Below the pieces are notes generated by a model, which saw only the letters and a list, made by a program, of their open reading frames with translations, ran no database searches and was not told the origin of the DNA. The translations under genes were made by a program, and so were the position numbers. Source: Bryopsis sp. KO-2023 (taxonomy: Eukaryota > Chlorophyta > Ulvophyceae > Bryopsidales > Bryopsidaceae). From it: a DNA stretch of 64,000 bases. The stretch lies in contig BSYQ01000003.1 of the NCBI GenBank assembly GCA_030272585.1, positions 4,650,001-4,714,000 on the forward strand, given 5' to 3'. Position 1 is the stretch's first letter. Every line of letters begins with the position of its first letter. Positions 47,244 through 58,630 of this stretch are shown here, in pieces.

Positions 47244-50148
47244 GAAGAAAGAACGAAGTTTTTCCCTTTGGAAGTACAAAATTTTAAATGTGTGTGCTTG
47301 TGTTGCCAGGAAAGTTGGAAATGGTAATGGAAAAAAAATAGAAACGATAACCTTGGCTCAGATTTTATTCAGATAGCGGATAGAAGCAATCGTGCGTTTC
47401 TCATTTTAAAAGAAGTATTTTTTTTTTCCCGCAAAGTTCAATGAATCGGAGATCTTCGTTTTTGTGATCACGTGTATGATAACCGTGTTTCACGATAGGC
47501 CCAACACTGAGCTCATCCATTGCCACAGATTTCCATAGAATACACGATCAAGTGATAGCACACAAAACCCTTGGCTGCAGCCAGTACAAGCCGTCCACCG
47601 AATGGCAAAAAATTTCATCCATTACCTCTACAAAATGAGAAACTCATTCATAAAACTCATTGGTTGAGTTACGTCCATGTCCCTTATGACCCCTCCATAC
47701 TTAACAGGAAACTACAATTCTTTTTTTTCTTCCTTGTTCGCCCTTGCAACACCCAACCCAACCCTTGAAAAATTCCACGAAAATTTGAGCTACAGTTTTT
47801 TCTTTCTTTTTTTTGTTCCTTTTGATTTTTTTTTTGGTTTTTCTTAAGTGTTTCGGTTTCTTTTCTTTTTTTTTGTGCAATGTTCTTAAAATCCCATCTA
47901 CCCCTGGCCCAGGGGTAGATGGTGGTGGCCCACCACCCCAGTGTGCAGACGTGATCGAGTCTTCCATTTCCATTTCGATCCAAACTCAACACCTTCCTAT
48001 CACACTCTTCCAACAGCAAAAGCGTACCCCTGGAATGAGACATAGTGGAAATGGAAATAGGACTGTCGACAGGCAGAGTGTGGATTTCAGGAACCCTGGA
48101 TGCAATCCGAGTTACGGGGCAAAACGCAGCTTTAGAACTCCTGGGACGTTTGGGACTGCCATTCTAGCCCGGTGCCTCACGCACATCACCTGCTCATACT
48201 TCTTTTTCCTCGAGATGCAATACCCCCCAACAACACTTTAGCCCCATCGAAGCAAATCGAGATTGCTGCAGATATCCACAAGGATTGCCACAAAAAAAAC
48301 AGACAACTTTTCTTGGTCAGACACTTTGACATTGTGCTGCGGTATGACTCAATCGCTTGCGAACTCTTTATTGACTCAACAAATGCATCATGCCTTGCTT
48401 TGAAAAGCTACATATTTACCAACCCAAATATAAAGACGAAGGCATTTGCCACGCTACAACAAAGGGCTATAGTTCTGAAGAGACTAAAAGTTTCGAATTT
48501 TTTTTGGTCCACTTCAGTGTATTGCAGATGGAGATTGAATGGATGATGCATGTACGGTGCAATCTTCATACACGCAGCAGATGTTACTAATTTTGCATTC
48601 TTAAAAATCATTTGTTCCGCGTTCTTGGTTTTTACTGTTAGTATCTGTTGATGATGCACTGAAGGATTGTACTACGGACAGTACTACGGCGAAATGGCAA
48701 TGAAGTACGAGAAACCGATGTGCAAATGATCATGTATGCTATTGGATGGAGCATTGATATTATGCATGTGATGCCGATGGTTGAGTTTAAATAGATTGCT
48801 GTCAACAACCTAGAACCATATCTCCAAACATGAAGTTTATGAAACCATAATGTCATTGGAAAAAGAAAGTTCCATTCTTGTGCAGGAAAATCCTGTGAAA
48901 ATATTGTATTGCCTTGTTCCGTGAAAAAACCAACAGGATCTATTGCAACCAACTACGGAAAACTGGAAAATTGTGGTGATAATGCTGCAGATTCGGTTTT
49001 TCACCACTTTTGGAAAAACATCTATGTATCTTTTCACCAATGCTACTTTCTTTTCGAACTCTTTGTGTGACTGGATATGCTTGAAACAAACCTTCTGGAT
49101 TTGTCTGTGGACTTTTTTTCCCGTCTGAAGGAATGTTAGTAGGGAAACAAAAAGTCGCAAAAAAAAACCCGACACAATATGGCAAATCCCAAAACAGTGT
49201 TGTGAATCGCAACTAAGGCGACATTCGATTCAGAATGTAGTAAACTGAGAAAGTGCGAATGAAGCTAAGTGAGACGAAGTGGGGTTGACTTGTGAATGCG
49301 AATGGAATCGTGAGAGGAATAGTAAGGGTGCGAGTAAGAGAGTGTGGAAGTCTTTAAAAGGGGAGTTAGGGGAACTGAGTTTGTAACAGCCAGACTTTCT
49401 GAGAAGGTGTTTTCGAGTGTTTGTTGAACTGTGTCCGAGAAGAAAGAACGAAAAGAAAAGAGACTTACAACAACAGCAACGAAAATTTTATTGTGATGGC
49501 TGTGGGGAGGAAATTGAACTTTGGAAAAGCAACGATGGCGGCTTGTTTTGCGGGCGGCACCCCCAACAATCGAAACAGCGACCATCGACAAGGATCAAAC
49601 TCCAGAACGCACGTGATAAATGAGATGGGAGAGCAAAATTTCGTTCTGAAACGATTTCCAATCCAACCGTGAAAATTGAAAATTGCGGAGGTCTCCTGTG
49701 GGTGAATGGGTGGCTAGGCCGCATCTAATTACGTTTGATGAGACTCCACAAAGCATCCGCTCCCTGGTCTGTCAGGTAATATATATTCCGGACGAGAACG
49801 TGTTGAGTGTGACTTTACTCAGCAGTGTGTAGTGATTTGACGAGCGCAGATCGATTTCCCATTGCAGCACCGGACAATCGTACAGTTCTCCAATCTTACA
49901 AAAAGAAAAGACATGCTCAATTTGCAACACAACTCAAATCTGCAACCGAATCAAAGAATCGACATTTCAAAAAACAAACTCAGAAAAAACAGCCAAGACC
50001 AACATGTCAAGCCAACCCAAAGCCAACTGAAGGATCCCAACAAAAACTACCAAAATTGGATAAAGCCCCAGATAAAATCCAAAGCCTAAGCAATATGAGG
50101 GAAAACATCTACTGGGAAATGTGACAGCAAAATGCAGGAAATCCTGAT
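47244..50148. other. Convergent intergenic spacer with twin hairpins
   Basis: Lies between the 3' ends of the CAP gene and LPA1. Adjacent palindromes sit at 47894-47937. A 68-codon ORF at 49417-49623 contains CDGCGEE...FCGRH but has no supporting context. No gene or RNA is otherwise seen. Confidence 0.5.
47894..47937. repeat. Two abutting perfect hairpins
   Basis: First: CCATCTACCCCTG / CAGGGGTAGATGG (13-bp arms, 3-base centre, 47894-47922). Second: GGTGGTGG / CCACCACC around one C (47921-47937). They share two bases. A terminator-like or cruciform-forming element, or a mobile-element terminus, are options. Confidence 0.65.
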
Positions 50149-53100
50149 CTAGAGGGATGTTCCGATATTGTCCGTCAATTGTGTTCGGATGGAATCCAAG
50201 GGGGGAATGTCGTTCAGAAAGGCTTTCCATGGAGGCATCCCAACCCCACTCGATCGAACGGACCCATCCAGTTGAATTTGGATGTAGCAGTTGTCGACAT
50301 CCACGCCGGAAAACTCTTGCTGTTCCCTGATCCACTCCTGCAAAGCATTTTTTTTTTCAGTTTGAGGAGATGCCCAACCCGCGGCCACATTTTCTTGAAT
50401 AGGATTGTATGAGAAAAAGCACGCATAAATTTTTTTTTGTTGCATCTGACATGCACCGAACGGCACTCATAAAGAAAACCTTAAAATATATATATATATA
50501 TATAAGTTGAAACAGGGGGCCAGGATGACTGACTGCATTGGATTTTCCGATGTCCAAACCTAATGCACGATTCACACACGCTTTCTCCTTTTTCAAAGAC
50601 AAGTCAGGTATTCGATCTATATTTGTGCATCCAGAAGGCTAAACATCGTGCACAGAGGTGTCTATTATTTTGTCTATTCGTTTGTTCCTCTCAGAAAAAT
50701 CAAAAACTCACCAGCCATTCTTCCGAAGCATACGGTTCCAGCTTCCATCGAATGTCAGGTTTATCATTTTCAGGTTCTTCGTCATCTTCTTCCTCTGGTT
50801 TAAAACCTTTGGAGCTGCACATCAAATCAATATCATAGCTTTCAATCCAGTGGCTCCACCCAGCCGTTGGTGTATTTCAACCCATCAAATACGCCAATGC
50901 ACAAAACATCGAATCCTTGCCGAGATCAATGTACCACTTGCCACCAAGGTTCCCCCAAAACTGCGATGAACTATGAAAAGATGTGACACCCTCAGAACCC
51001 CATCCCCCATTAAAAAACCCGAAAGACATGCACTGGTTTTCTCTATAGTTTACCTGCCCTTGAGCTGCTGCTTGACAGCTCGAAGCTTTGCAGCAGGATC
51101 CACATCTGTGGAGACGACTGGAATAACTGCAAAAAAAAAACCAAAAACGACGAGCCACACGTTTTCACTGGCATGTATTTCCATTTCATTCCAGTGCACC
51201 TTTTGCTATCGAATGCTTTTATCAAGCCTGACAAGTCCGCAAAAGAAAACGGCAGATGCACATTGTAGTTTTGGTGAACGTCTTGTACCCTGTCCCTTCT
51301 ACTAATGGCTGTTCTATATTCCCGGAACGATTTTCTCTTTTTTTTTGGAAGGGTGGAGGGTGTCGAGGGGTTGGCATTCACCTGACACTCCTCTTTCTTT
51401 GAGCTCGGCATAGTATTGCCGGGCCGCCCTCAACGATTTCTGAATGTGGGTTTTGTTTCCCAGGATAATGACAGGCCGCACCGACCCCCGCAATCGATAC
51501 AGCGGCAGGATCTTATCCGACCCGAGTTGCACCTGCACAAACCTAGACAAACTGAGAAATGGCTTCCTAAATAAAAAAAAAGTGCTTCCAAATCCTCCAA
51601 AACCAATGGAGCAAGAAAACTGCTGCTGAGGAAATTGCAGCTCGGTTTGACGATTACTGTTTGGGGAATTTTCGCAGAGAACATCGTGCATTTCACGCAA
51701 ATTAATCAAGGAGTGCTTGATTCCAGAGTGTTTCACAAGAAACGATTGTTTGTGTCGCAGCAACACACCTGCAAGTCAGCCAGGGCTTCCTCCCGCTCAA
51801 CAACCGCTTTATCCTTGCCCTGCTGCGCCAAATCTCTGTTAAGAAAAAATCCCAAGACGAGCACACCGGCAGAATTTATTCCGAGGTTCTGCAGAGTGCC
51901 TGTCAAATCCGGAGCACCTTCGCCACCTGATTTTCAAAAAAAAGCGAGCAAGTTTTAGGACATGAAAAAGGGAATCTCATAGATGAAAAGACGAATTCCT
52001 CCTTATTGGTTGTTGAAACCCTGATGGGGTGCTGGCGTGGTGAAAGACGCACCTTGGAGAGCGGCAATCAGACTTGGAATGGTGAAAAGAAGGCCTAAGG
52101 CAGCAGCGACGGCGAAGCCACCAACGAGAAAGATTCGAGCCAATCGAAAAGGTGCCTGAAATTGTAAAAACAGAACATGAAAAGAGCATTGATACACAAA
52201 CACAAAATTATCACACTTCTCTTCTCTGTGGGCAAATTCTGACCAGTGTCGCTTCCAGCTTCCTCATTTTGAATGATTTTCTGGTAGTGACTCTGTGCAG
52301 GGGGAAGGGGGGATCACCTTGGCTTCGCTTCTAAGATCGACACGCGCGTCTCCAGATATTCCGCCTTTAACATCGGTCAGCATGTCGACCCATTCTCTTC
52401 GATCGCGCAATGCAGCCAAGTCATCATCCTGACACAGCACTGTGGTCTCTTACAATCAAATAAATAAATGAAATTGCATATTTATTCAGTATGTACAAAT
52501 ACACTACCTATATTTATAGTATGATAAATTTAACTACAATATATATTAAGGTGTCCTGCCTCCATAGAAATATGGATGCAAGGGATGCAGTCCGGAAAAA
52601 AACCCACTCAATTGTTGATAAATTGTTGTATGGGCTCTGATTGTCTGGCAAAACTCGAAGCAGCCATTGAATCAGGCAAAGGATGGATCACCTCGATCGC
52701 CACTATCAATTTCAGGCTGTGATCATTGATGGCCAATTTCACAGAATCCGCTGCCTCCTGCCATTTCTTCATTTTCGCATAGCAACATGCGCTGTTGTAA
52801 ATGGCAGCCCTTGCTTCCTCCCCATTCGGATTGAGTTTCAGAGCTTTTTGAAACAGCTCCAGAGCACCGCTGGGATTCTTCTCTTCCAGTGCTGTCAGCC
52901 CAGTTTCCACTGCCTCCCTGGCTGTCTTTGGGGAAGCCTGGCCATCTGTGGCAGCTTTGGCAAGCACTCTAAATCGTTTCTTATCTCTCCTCCAAATAGA
53001 TGCCTGCTTTGGATGGTGAGTTCCTCCAACAGAGCGTGTTACTCGCCCAGCACCAGACCCTGTGCAGCGAGAGTGGAGCCTCACGAACGATGGGCTCGCT

Positions 53101-53156
53101 TTTGGACAAGGAAAGCAGCCAGCGGCCAGACGACAATGCATCGTCTGGGCCATCAT
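50149..53156 (-). CDS. LPA1: LPA1/REP27-like TPR protein, plastid photosystem II assembly factor (about 477 aa)
   Basis: Nine exons: 53156-52692, 52428-52318, 52155-52053, 51926-51769, 51532-51382, 51126-51054, 50970-50882, 50806-50712, 50337-50149. The N-terminus (MMAQTMHCRLAAGCF...) is Ser/Arg-rich without acids, as for a plastid transit peptide; an in-frame Met at 53225 is an alternative start. Residues about 75-150 form TPR helices (AVETGLTALEEKN, ALELFQKALKLNPNGEEARA, AIYNSACCYAKMKKWQEA). Two membrane helices follow (ARIFLVGGFAVAAALGLLF; NLGINSAGVLVLGFFL), then a C-terminal domain ending IQLDGSVRSSGVGMPPWKAFL. This order matches LPA1 of plants and REP27 of Chlamydomonas, thylakoid proteins needed for D1 synthesis and PSII assembly/repair. 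The junction of exons 7 and 8 is uncertain (see findings). It is head-to-head with kinesin-9. Confidence 0.8.
50486..50505. repeat. (TA)n microsatellite in LPA1 intron 8
   Basis: About ten TA units between the last two LPA1 exons. Confidence 0.8.
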
Positions 53157-53361
53157 TTTCCCAGTCCATAACATTACCCAACAGAGGTTTTCCGTAAAAG
53201 AGCCCAGATTCTGGCGGACAGCCATCTCGGACCACGTGTCTGACACGAAGCTGCTGCCAGTATCTGTGTCCTGTCAATATTCTGCTTTCTACTTTTTTTA
53301 CAACTTCGCGCGCTTTGTTGGGGAGACGTGCTCTGGTGCATGGCGGTTGGGTGAAGGAAAT
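53157..53361. promoter_or_regulatory. Compact bidirectional promoter between LPA1 and kinesin-9
   Basis: Only about 205 bases (about 136 if the upstream LPA1 Met is used) separate the two start codons on opposite strands, so both promoters and 5' UTRs overlap here. No TATA box is apparent. Confidence 0.5.
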
Positions 53362-56300
53362 ATGAATAACACCGTCAGAACGTTCCTACGAGTGAGGCCG
53401 ACCAACAGCGGCGAACAAGAATTGATCGGGACGTCTGACGATAATAAGGTAGCGCGTTTAAAAAAACTCTTCAAGGGTCCGAATTCGAATGCGTTACTCG
53501 CCGTGCAAAACGAGAAAATAGGGATCTGTCTGGATGGAAACAATTGGATCTGGAGCGTAGTAGACAAGCGGTGGCAATGCACAATTTGCTCCCAAGTGAT
53601 GTGAAAGTTGTTACAGCAATTCGAAATTCACAGGGACGGGCCTTGAACATATCAAAATTTTCACCGAACTTGCCGTTTTCGTTGCGATTCTTTTCGCTTT
53701 TTGCAGGGGGAGACTTATATTTATCAAGAGGGTATTCTAGTTTTTAAATTGCTTTTCCCAAGGTTTTTTTGTTTTCTTCATGTGAAACAGACAGTGACCA
53801 TCCAGGGAGGGATCCCGGGCAATCAAAATTTTCAGGTCAGTATGGCTTTTCTGAATGTGCAATGATTGATAAGCTTCTGGAATCCACAGAAGAGGCCATG
53901 ATGCTGTCACTAATTCACATATCTTTTCTTCAAACTTGCCTCTTTTTTCCTTTTTTTTAACCTTTGGAGTAAAATGTTCAAAATGACTGCGGCTTAGCCA
54001 CTGATTTCAAATTTGCTTTTTTGATCCCAGTTTCCATTCGATAATGTGATTGTGGATGGAGAGCAAGCCCTAGTGTACCAGGTAAGTGCCACATCAAAAA
54101 AAATATCTGCTGACACATAAGTGTGGATCTGCACCAGTTAAAAAACTCGAAAAACAAAACGCAGAATTTTGTGAATGTAGTACGAAATGCTCCTAGGTTT
54201 CCAGTCGTTTTTCATCCCACAAAATATTGTTGTGCATTTTGTATTCAGATCTGTGCCTCTGAAGTCATTGAGCAAAGCTTAGAAGGTTACAATGGCACGA
54301 TCATGTGCTACGGTCAGACAGGTACACCCAATTTTCCAATCGATCGATTCTTTTGGAGCGATTTTTTTTTTTTGGAATGGAGGAGCAAATAAAATGCCGA
54401 ACTGACTTAATCAAGACAAAGCATCTTGTGCAAGTCAGGCATTGCCTGTTCACCTCACGAAAAACTTAAATCATCCAGGTTAGAGAAAGACACTTTAGAG
54501 AAAACCGAGAATGTCCAGCTTTTTCTTGGACCAACAACGTTCACGCCATCTCAAACCGTACGAGAAGCAACTTTTTTCTTTGTAAGAAATTTCACAGGGG
54601 CCGGAAAGACATTCACGATGACAGGGCCAAAAAATCGCTACCAGCAAAGAGGCCTGATTCCCCGAACGCTGCATCACCTTTTCCTCAAACTGAAATCGGA
54701 TGCCCATGCTTTTGCGTTGACCACCGTTCGAGTGTCTTACCTGGAGATATACAACGAGTCGTTCTACGATTTGCTGGACCTCACCACCCAGCCTTCGGAA
54801 ATCACTTTGGCTGAAGATGCCAAGGGAAAGATCCATTTGAGGGGGGCGGATGCTCCAGTGGTTGCCACGGAGGCAGAAGCTTTGTCAGTGATGTTTGAAG
54901 TGAGGGCTCCCATAACCCCCCCCCCAGAAATCTGCAATGAGAATTTGCTGCTTGGAATGACACCATTCTCGAATAATTTCTGTGTGGAGCGAGGCCAACA
55001 AAAGCCATCCTTTCAGTCTCCCACTCCCAAAAAGAAAAAAGAAGAGAAAAAAAAAAACCTGAAAAAAATAGAACAAGAAAACTGCCGATACTGCACTGGT
55101 CCATTCTCCATTATTAGGTAATGGTATATCTCCCCATCCAGCAAACCCCACAATAAAGGCCATAATTGGGTTTATGAAACGCTACAGCTTGATGGCAAAT
55201 CACTTCCATTATATATAACTCGCCTATATATAAGACATTAGCCTGTAAGACATTTCTGTGAACGGGCTGCACTCCCCCCCTTTTGTGAAATAATTCCAAT
55301 ATAACTTGCATTGTGCGGGGCCAAAGGGGGAGCGAAATCGAGTGGTCGGGGAACATCAACTGAATCGAGAATCGTCCCGGTCGCATGTAATTTTCATGAT
55401 CAAAATCGAAAGGAGGAAATCGGAAGACAAGGCCTCGCCGACCATCACTTCCAAGCTGAATCTAGTGGACCTCGCTGGATCGGAGCGAGTTTGGAAAACC
55501 AAATCTGAAGGGGTTGGGCTGAAAGAGGCTGGGGCAATCAATAGATCCCTCAGCATGTTGGAACGGGTACAGACCAGGTGCAAAAAACAACAAAAGAGAG
55601 AGAAAAGCTGAAACCACACTGACGAAATTACACAGGAAGCACCATTCTATAACCATTGACACAAACAATCACCACATCCATTTCCCCTAAGAAACGTCAC
55701 CTAGTTTTTGTTTCTTTCACTCCGAACTCAAACAAACACCCCCTGCATGCATTGTGACTAACCCTTTGTCTAAAAAGAAAGAAAAAGGTTCCAGATTCCT
55801 TTGTCTAAGAGGTCCACAACGTCGATTGCTTTTTATAAATTGAAAGTGAAGGGAATGAATCAAGGGGTGCCATTAGTCCAGGTGATTCTGGCATTGACGG
55901 AGAAACACCGAGACCACATCCCTTACCGATCGTCCAAGTTGACTCACCTGCTCAAAGACTCTCTGGGGGGAAACTGCCGAACAGCAATGATAGCCAACGT
56001 GTGGGGAGATGAAGGCAATCTCAACGAAACTTTGTCCACCTGCCGATTCGCTCAGAGAATGCAGAGGGTGCAAAATGTGGTCACCGTGAATGTGGAGCAC
56101 GATGACAGCCTGCGGGCAAAGCAATTGGAAAGGTACAACAGAATCGAGCAGCACCCACCCTCGATTGGAAGAGTTGCTGATGGGGTCTTTCAATAGGGTT
56201 GAAAATCAAAACAATATGCTGCCAGACATGGTGGAGAAACAATATCTCTGAAAAAACAGATGAGCAGAGCTGGACAACATGTGGCTTAATATACCCCCCC

Positions 56301-58411
56301 GCCCCCCTCCTTGATTTTGTCACTTCCTCTTGAGTTCTCATTCAAACTAAGAAATGTGTACATACAGATATGTGTATTTCGATCCATATTGATGGTCACA
56401 GCATCGCGCTTGGTTTCGCTCAGGGAAATCGACGAGTTGAAGAATGAGTTAGCCATGCATGACAGTTTCGCCGGGAGGTCGCGGACAGAATACAGACCTT
56501 ACAACGAAAAACAGCGACAAATGCTGCGCGAGCAAGTCCATGGTTTCCTAGAATCCGATGATGTCGAGTCCATCGCCCCTTTGGAGCTGCTGAGTTTGCG
56601 CCACATGCAAGAGGTCTTGAGAATGTGCAAGGTAAGCAGCCAACGCCAGAATGAATGATGGGTTACAGGATGGTTTCCTCAACTGACCCAAACGCCGACC
56701 TGGAGTTAACCATGGATAACTCCCCTGCAAAAACGAGGCCGCGGTGCGTGTTGCGCTGATTGATTTTGCTTCTGTAGGTTCTGCACAAAGATGAAAATTG
56801 GGGATCGCGGGTGAAAAAATCCTGTGACGAGTTTTACGGCGAGGAAATCGTTCGGCCGTCGTGTTGGACTTCCGAGCGTGAGAAAGCCGAACCAGGCGAT
56901 TGCGACCCAATGTATGACGAGGACATCGACTATAACGAGGCGGAATGTGTAGGAGAACTGGATGAATCTCGACAATTGGGCGGCGTGGGAATAGCGCCGC
57001 CAGACGCTCGGCCGCAAATCGGAAAGCCCCCCAGATGTCCTGTTCCCAGTCGCCCGACCGAAACGATGAACGCAGCTGGAGCGACATCCAGCAGCTTTCA
57101 GAGACAGTCCAAGAGTGGGAGTTCCCAGGACTGCTCGAGCTCAAAGTCGTCGAGCGGCCCGACGACTGCGACGTCCATGACGTCCAGGAGTCGGAGCAGC
57201 GGAGATGGATCGAACACGAGTGGCGGGGAAGGTTCGTCAGGGTTGCTTTCGGGTGTGCGAATGATTGAGCATCCCACAGCCAGGCATGTGCCCGACAAAC
57301 GCACTGCATTCGAAGACTACAAATCCGGCCCCGGGAAAAAGCCGGCGGAAGTGTTGGCTGAGAACAAAACCCGTCTAAAATCGGTAAGTAGGCCAACACA
57401 GTGGAACTGTAAGTGGTGCATCCAAAGGATGTTTTTCTCTGAGGCGATTTTTCTGTTGGGTGGGTGTCAGACAAAGAAGCAAGCCCGAGATCTCGCTGTG
57501 GAGATCAACACGATCAAGCACGAGCTGGATGAAGTTGGGGAAAGGAGCTCTGCAAACCATGATGCAGGGGGTGCCAAGGTAATTTTCCATGAAGCCTTGG
57601 GCAGAGAGTGCAAATCCGAATCCATTAGGTGAAATCCACATGCCAGCTCAACATGAAGTTTGACCTATATAATTGGCAATATTGATTGGAAACCTCAGAC
57701 AAACCATGAGCGTCCTAGTACGATTGATAGACAAAAAAAATAAAAAAAAATAAAAAAAATAAATTAATGATATTAATTCAGTCTTCTTGATTTCATGTCC
57801 ATTGTTTTTTTTGTATTTATTATCAGCTCAGCCGGGAACTCAAAGCTCTGTATCGCGATCGTTTCACCGATCTTCAAATGGTGAGGTCGGAAGTGGCCTA
57901 CACGGACAACCTGGTCAAGCAATGCACCCAGGAGCTGCTGACTGAATTCGAGGCTTGGTTTGAGAACACGTATGGGGTTCCAGCAGAGGGGTCTGGACTG
58001 AAAGACGAGGAGGGATCTTTCTCGGAAGCGAGTCTGACCAGGCCCACAGGGGGAAACAGTGCGTTTAATGAGGGGGGCAGCGAGTCCGGCAGCGGACGCT
58101 GGTCCCTGAAGTCTCAGAGCTCCTTCATGAAAGGAAACCGGAGGAAGGTGAGCAGCCATCAGGGTCAAGAATTCGACATATTGACCAATTTCCCCCACCT
58201 ACGTATCAACTCTTTTCAATAATTTATTTATAAGCTCTTTTGTTCTTGACAGGTGCTGTCAAGTCTGGTGGATAATGATGACCCAGATGCCAAGCTGTAC
58301 TACAATGCTCAGCGTCGAGCCTTCCAACAGCAACTCGACCCGAACAAGGGGACCTCAGGAATCGGGTTGATCAGAAAACAAGGATCCAGGAAGAAAGCCT
58401 TTATTTTGTGA
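53362..58411 (+). CDS. Kinesin-9 family motor (KIF9/KLP1-like), axonemal (about 816 aa)
   Basis: Twelve exons: 53362-53448, 53791-53835, 54031-54081, 54249-54321, 54598-54899, 55327-55566, 55882-56132, 56424-56631, 56778-57383, 57471-57578, 57827-58147, 58253-58411. N-terminal motor (about 1-345) with TFLRVRPT, P-loop GQTGAGKT across the exon 4/5 junction, YLEIYNESFYDLL, switch I NRESSRSH, switch II LVDLAGSE, and RDHIPYRSSKLTHLLKDSLGGN. The neck shows ELKNELAMHDSFAGR. The stalk keeps the KIF9-specific tail: AFEDYK, coiled coil, VRSEVAYTDNLVKQC, LTEFEAWFENTY, LYYNAQRRAFQQQ. Length is close to animal KIF9 (about 790). In Chlamydomonas the orthologue KLP1 sits on central-pair microtubule C2 and affects flagellar beat, so a motile-cilium role is expected. 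Exon 9 carries an extra ~150-residue Ser/Gly-rich insertion. Confidence 0.88.
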
Positions 58412-58630
58412 AGATGTGTTCACTATTTTGTTTTTATCGTCGGAAGCCGAGCTGCGATCGGCTTTTTTGCATTTTGTTCAGTGTGGGACAAATCCTTCAA
58501 TGTAAAACACGACAGATCGCTCTTAATCGCAGCTGGGACAATGACCATCTTCGGAGCAGAAATCTATGTTGAAAGGAGAATTAAATTCACAATGTACGGA
58601 TGATCCTTCAAACTTGGGACCCTTTGCCTG
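58412..58630. other. Short convergent spacer
   Basis: The 3' ends of kinesin-9 and UMP synthase lie about 220 bases apart, so their 3' UTRs may overlap. No other feature is visible. Confidence 0.5.

Noticed and set aside
47684..48043. 119-codon minus-strand ORF
   Set aside because: Half of it is Lys/Glu low complexity from poly-T DNA and it runs across the twin hairpins.
49417..49623. ORF with CDGCGEE and FCGRH, resembling a zinc finger
   Set aside because: Only one short open frame without supporting exons; Cys spacing does not complete a known finger.
50877..50879. In-frame TGA read as selenocysteine in LPA1
   Set aside because: LPA1 proteins are not known as selenoproteins and no clear SECIS-like structure was recognised; a short intron or other splice choice is simpler.
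53696..53735. Possible extra kinesin exon encoding GETYIYQE
   Set aside because: No correctly phased donor; joining exon 1 directly to the exon at 53791 gives the expected motor strand (DDNK-TVTIQ).
56548..57474. 308-codon minus-strand ORF
   Set aside because: Antisense to kinesin-9 exons 8-10, whose protein is clearly homologous to KIF9; composition is that of a shadow frame.
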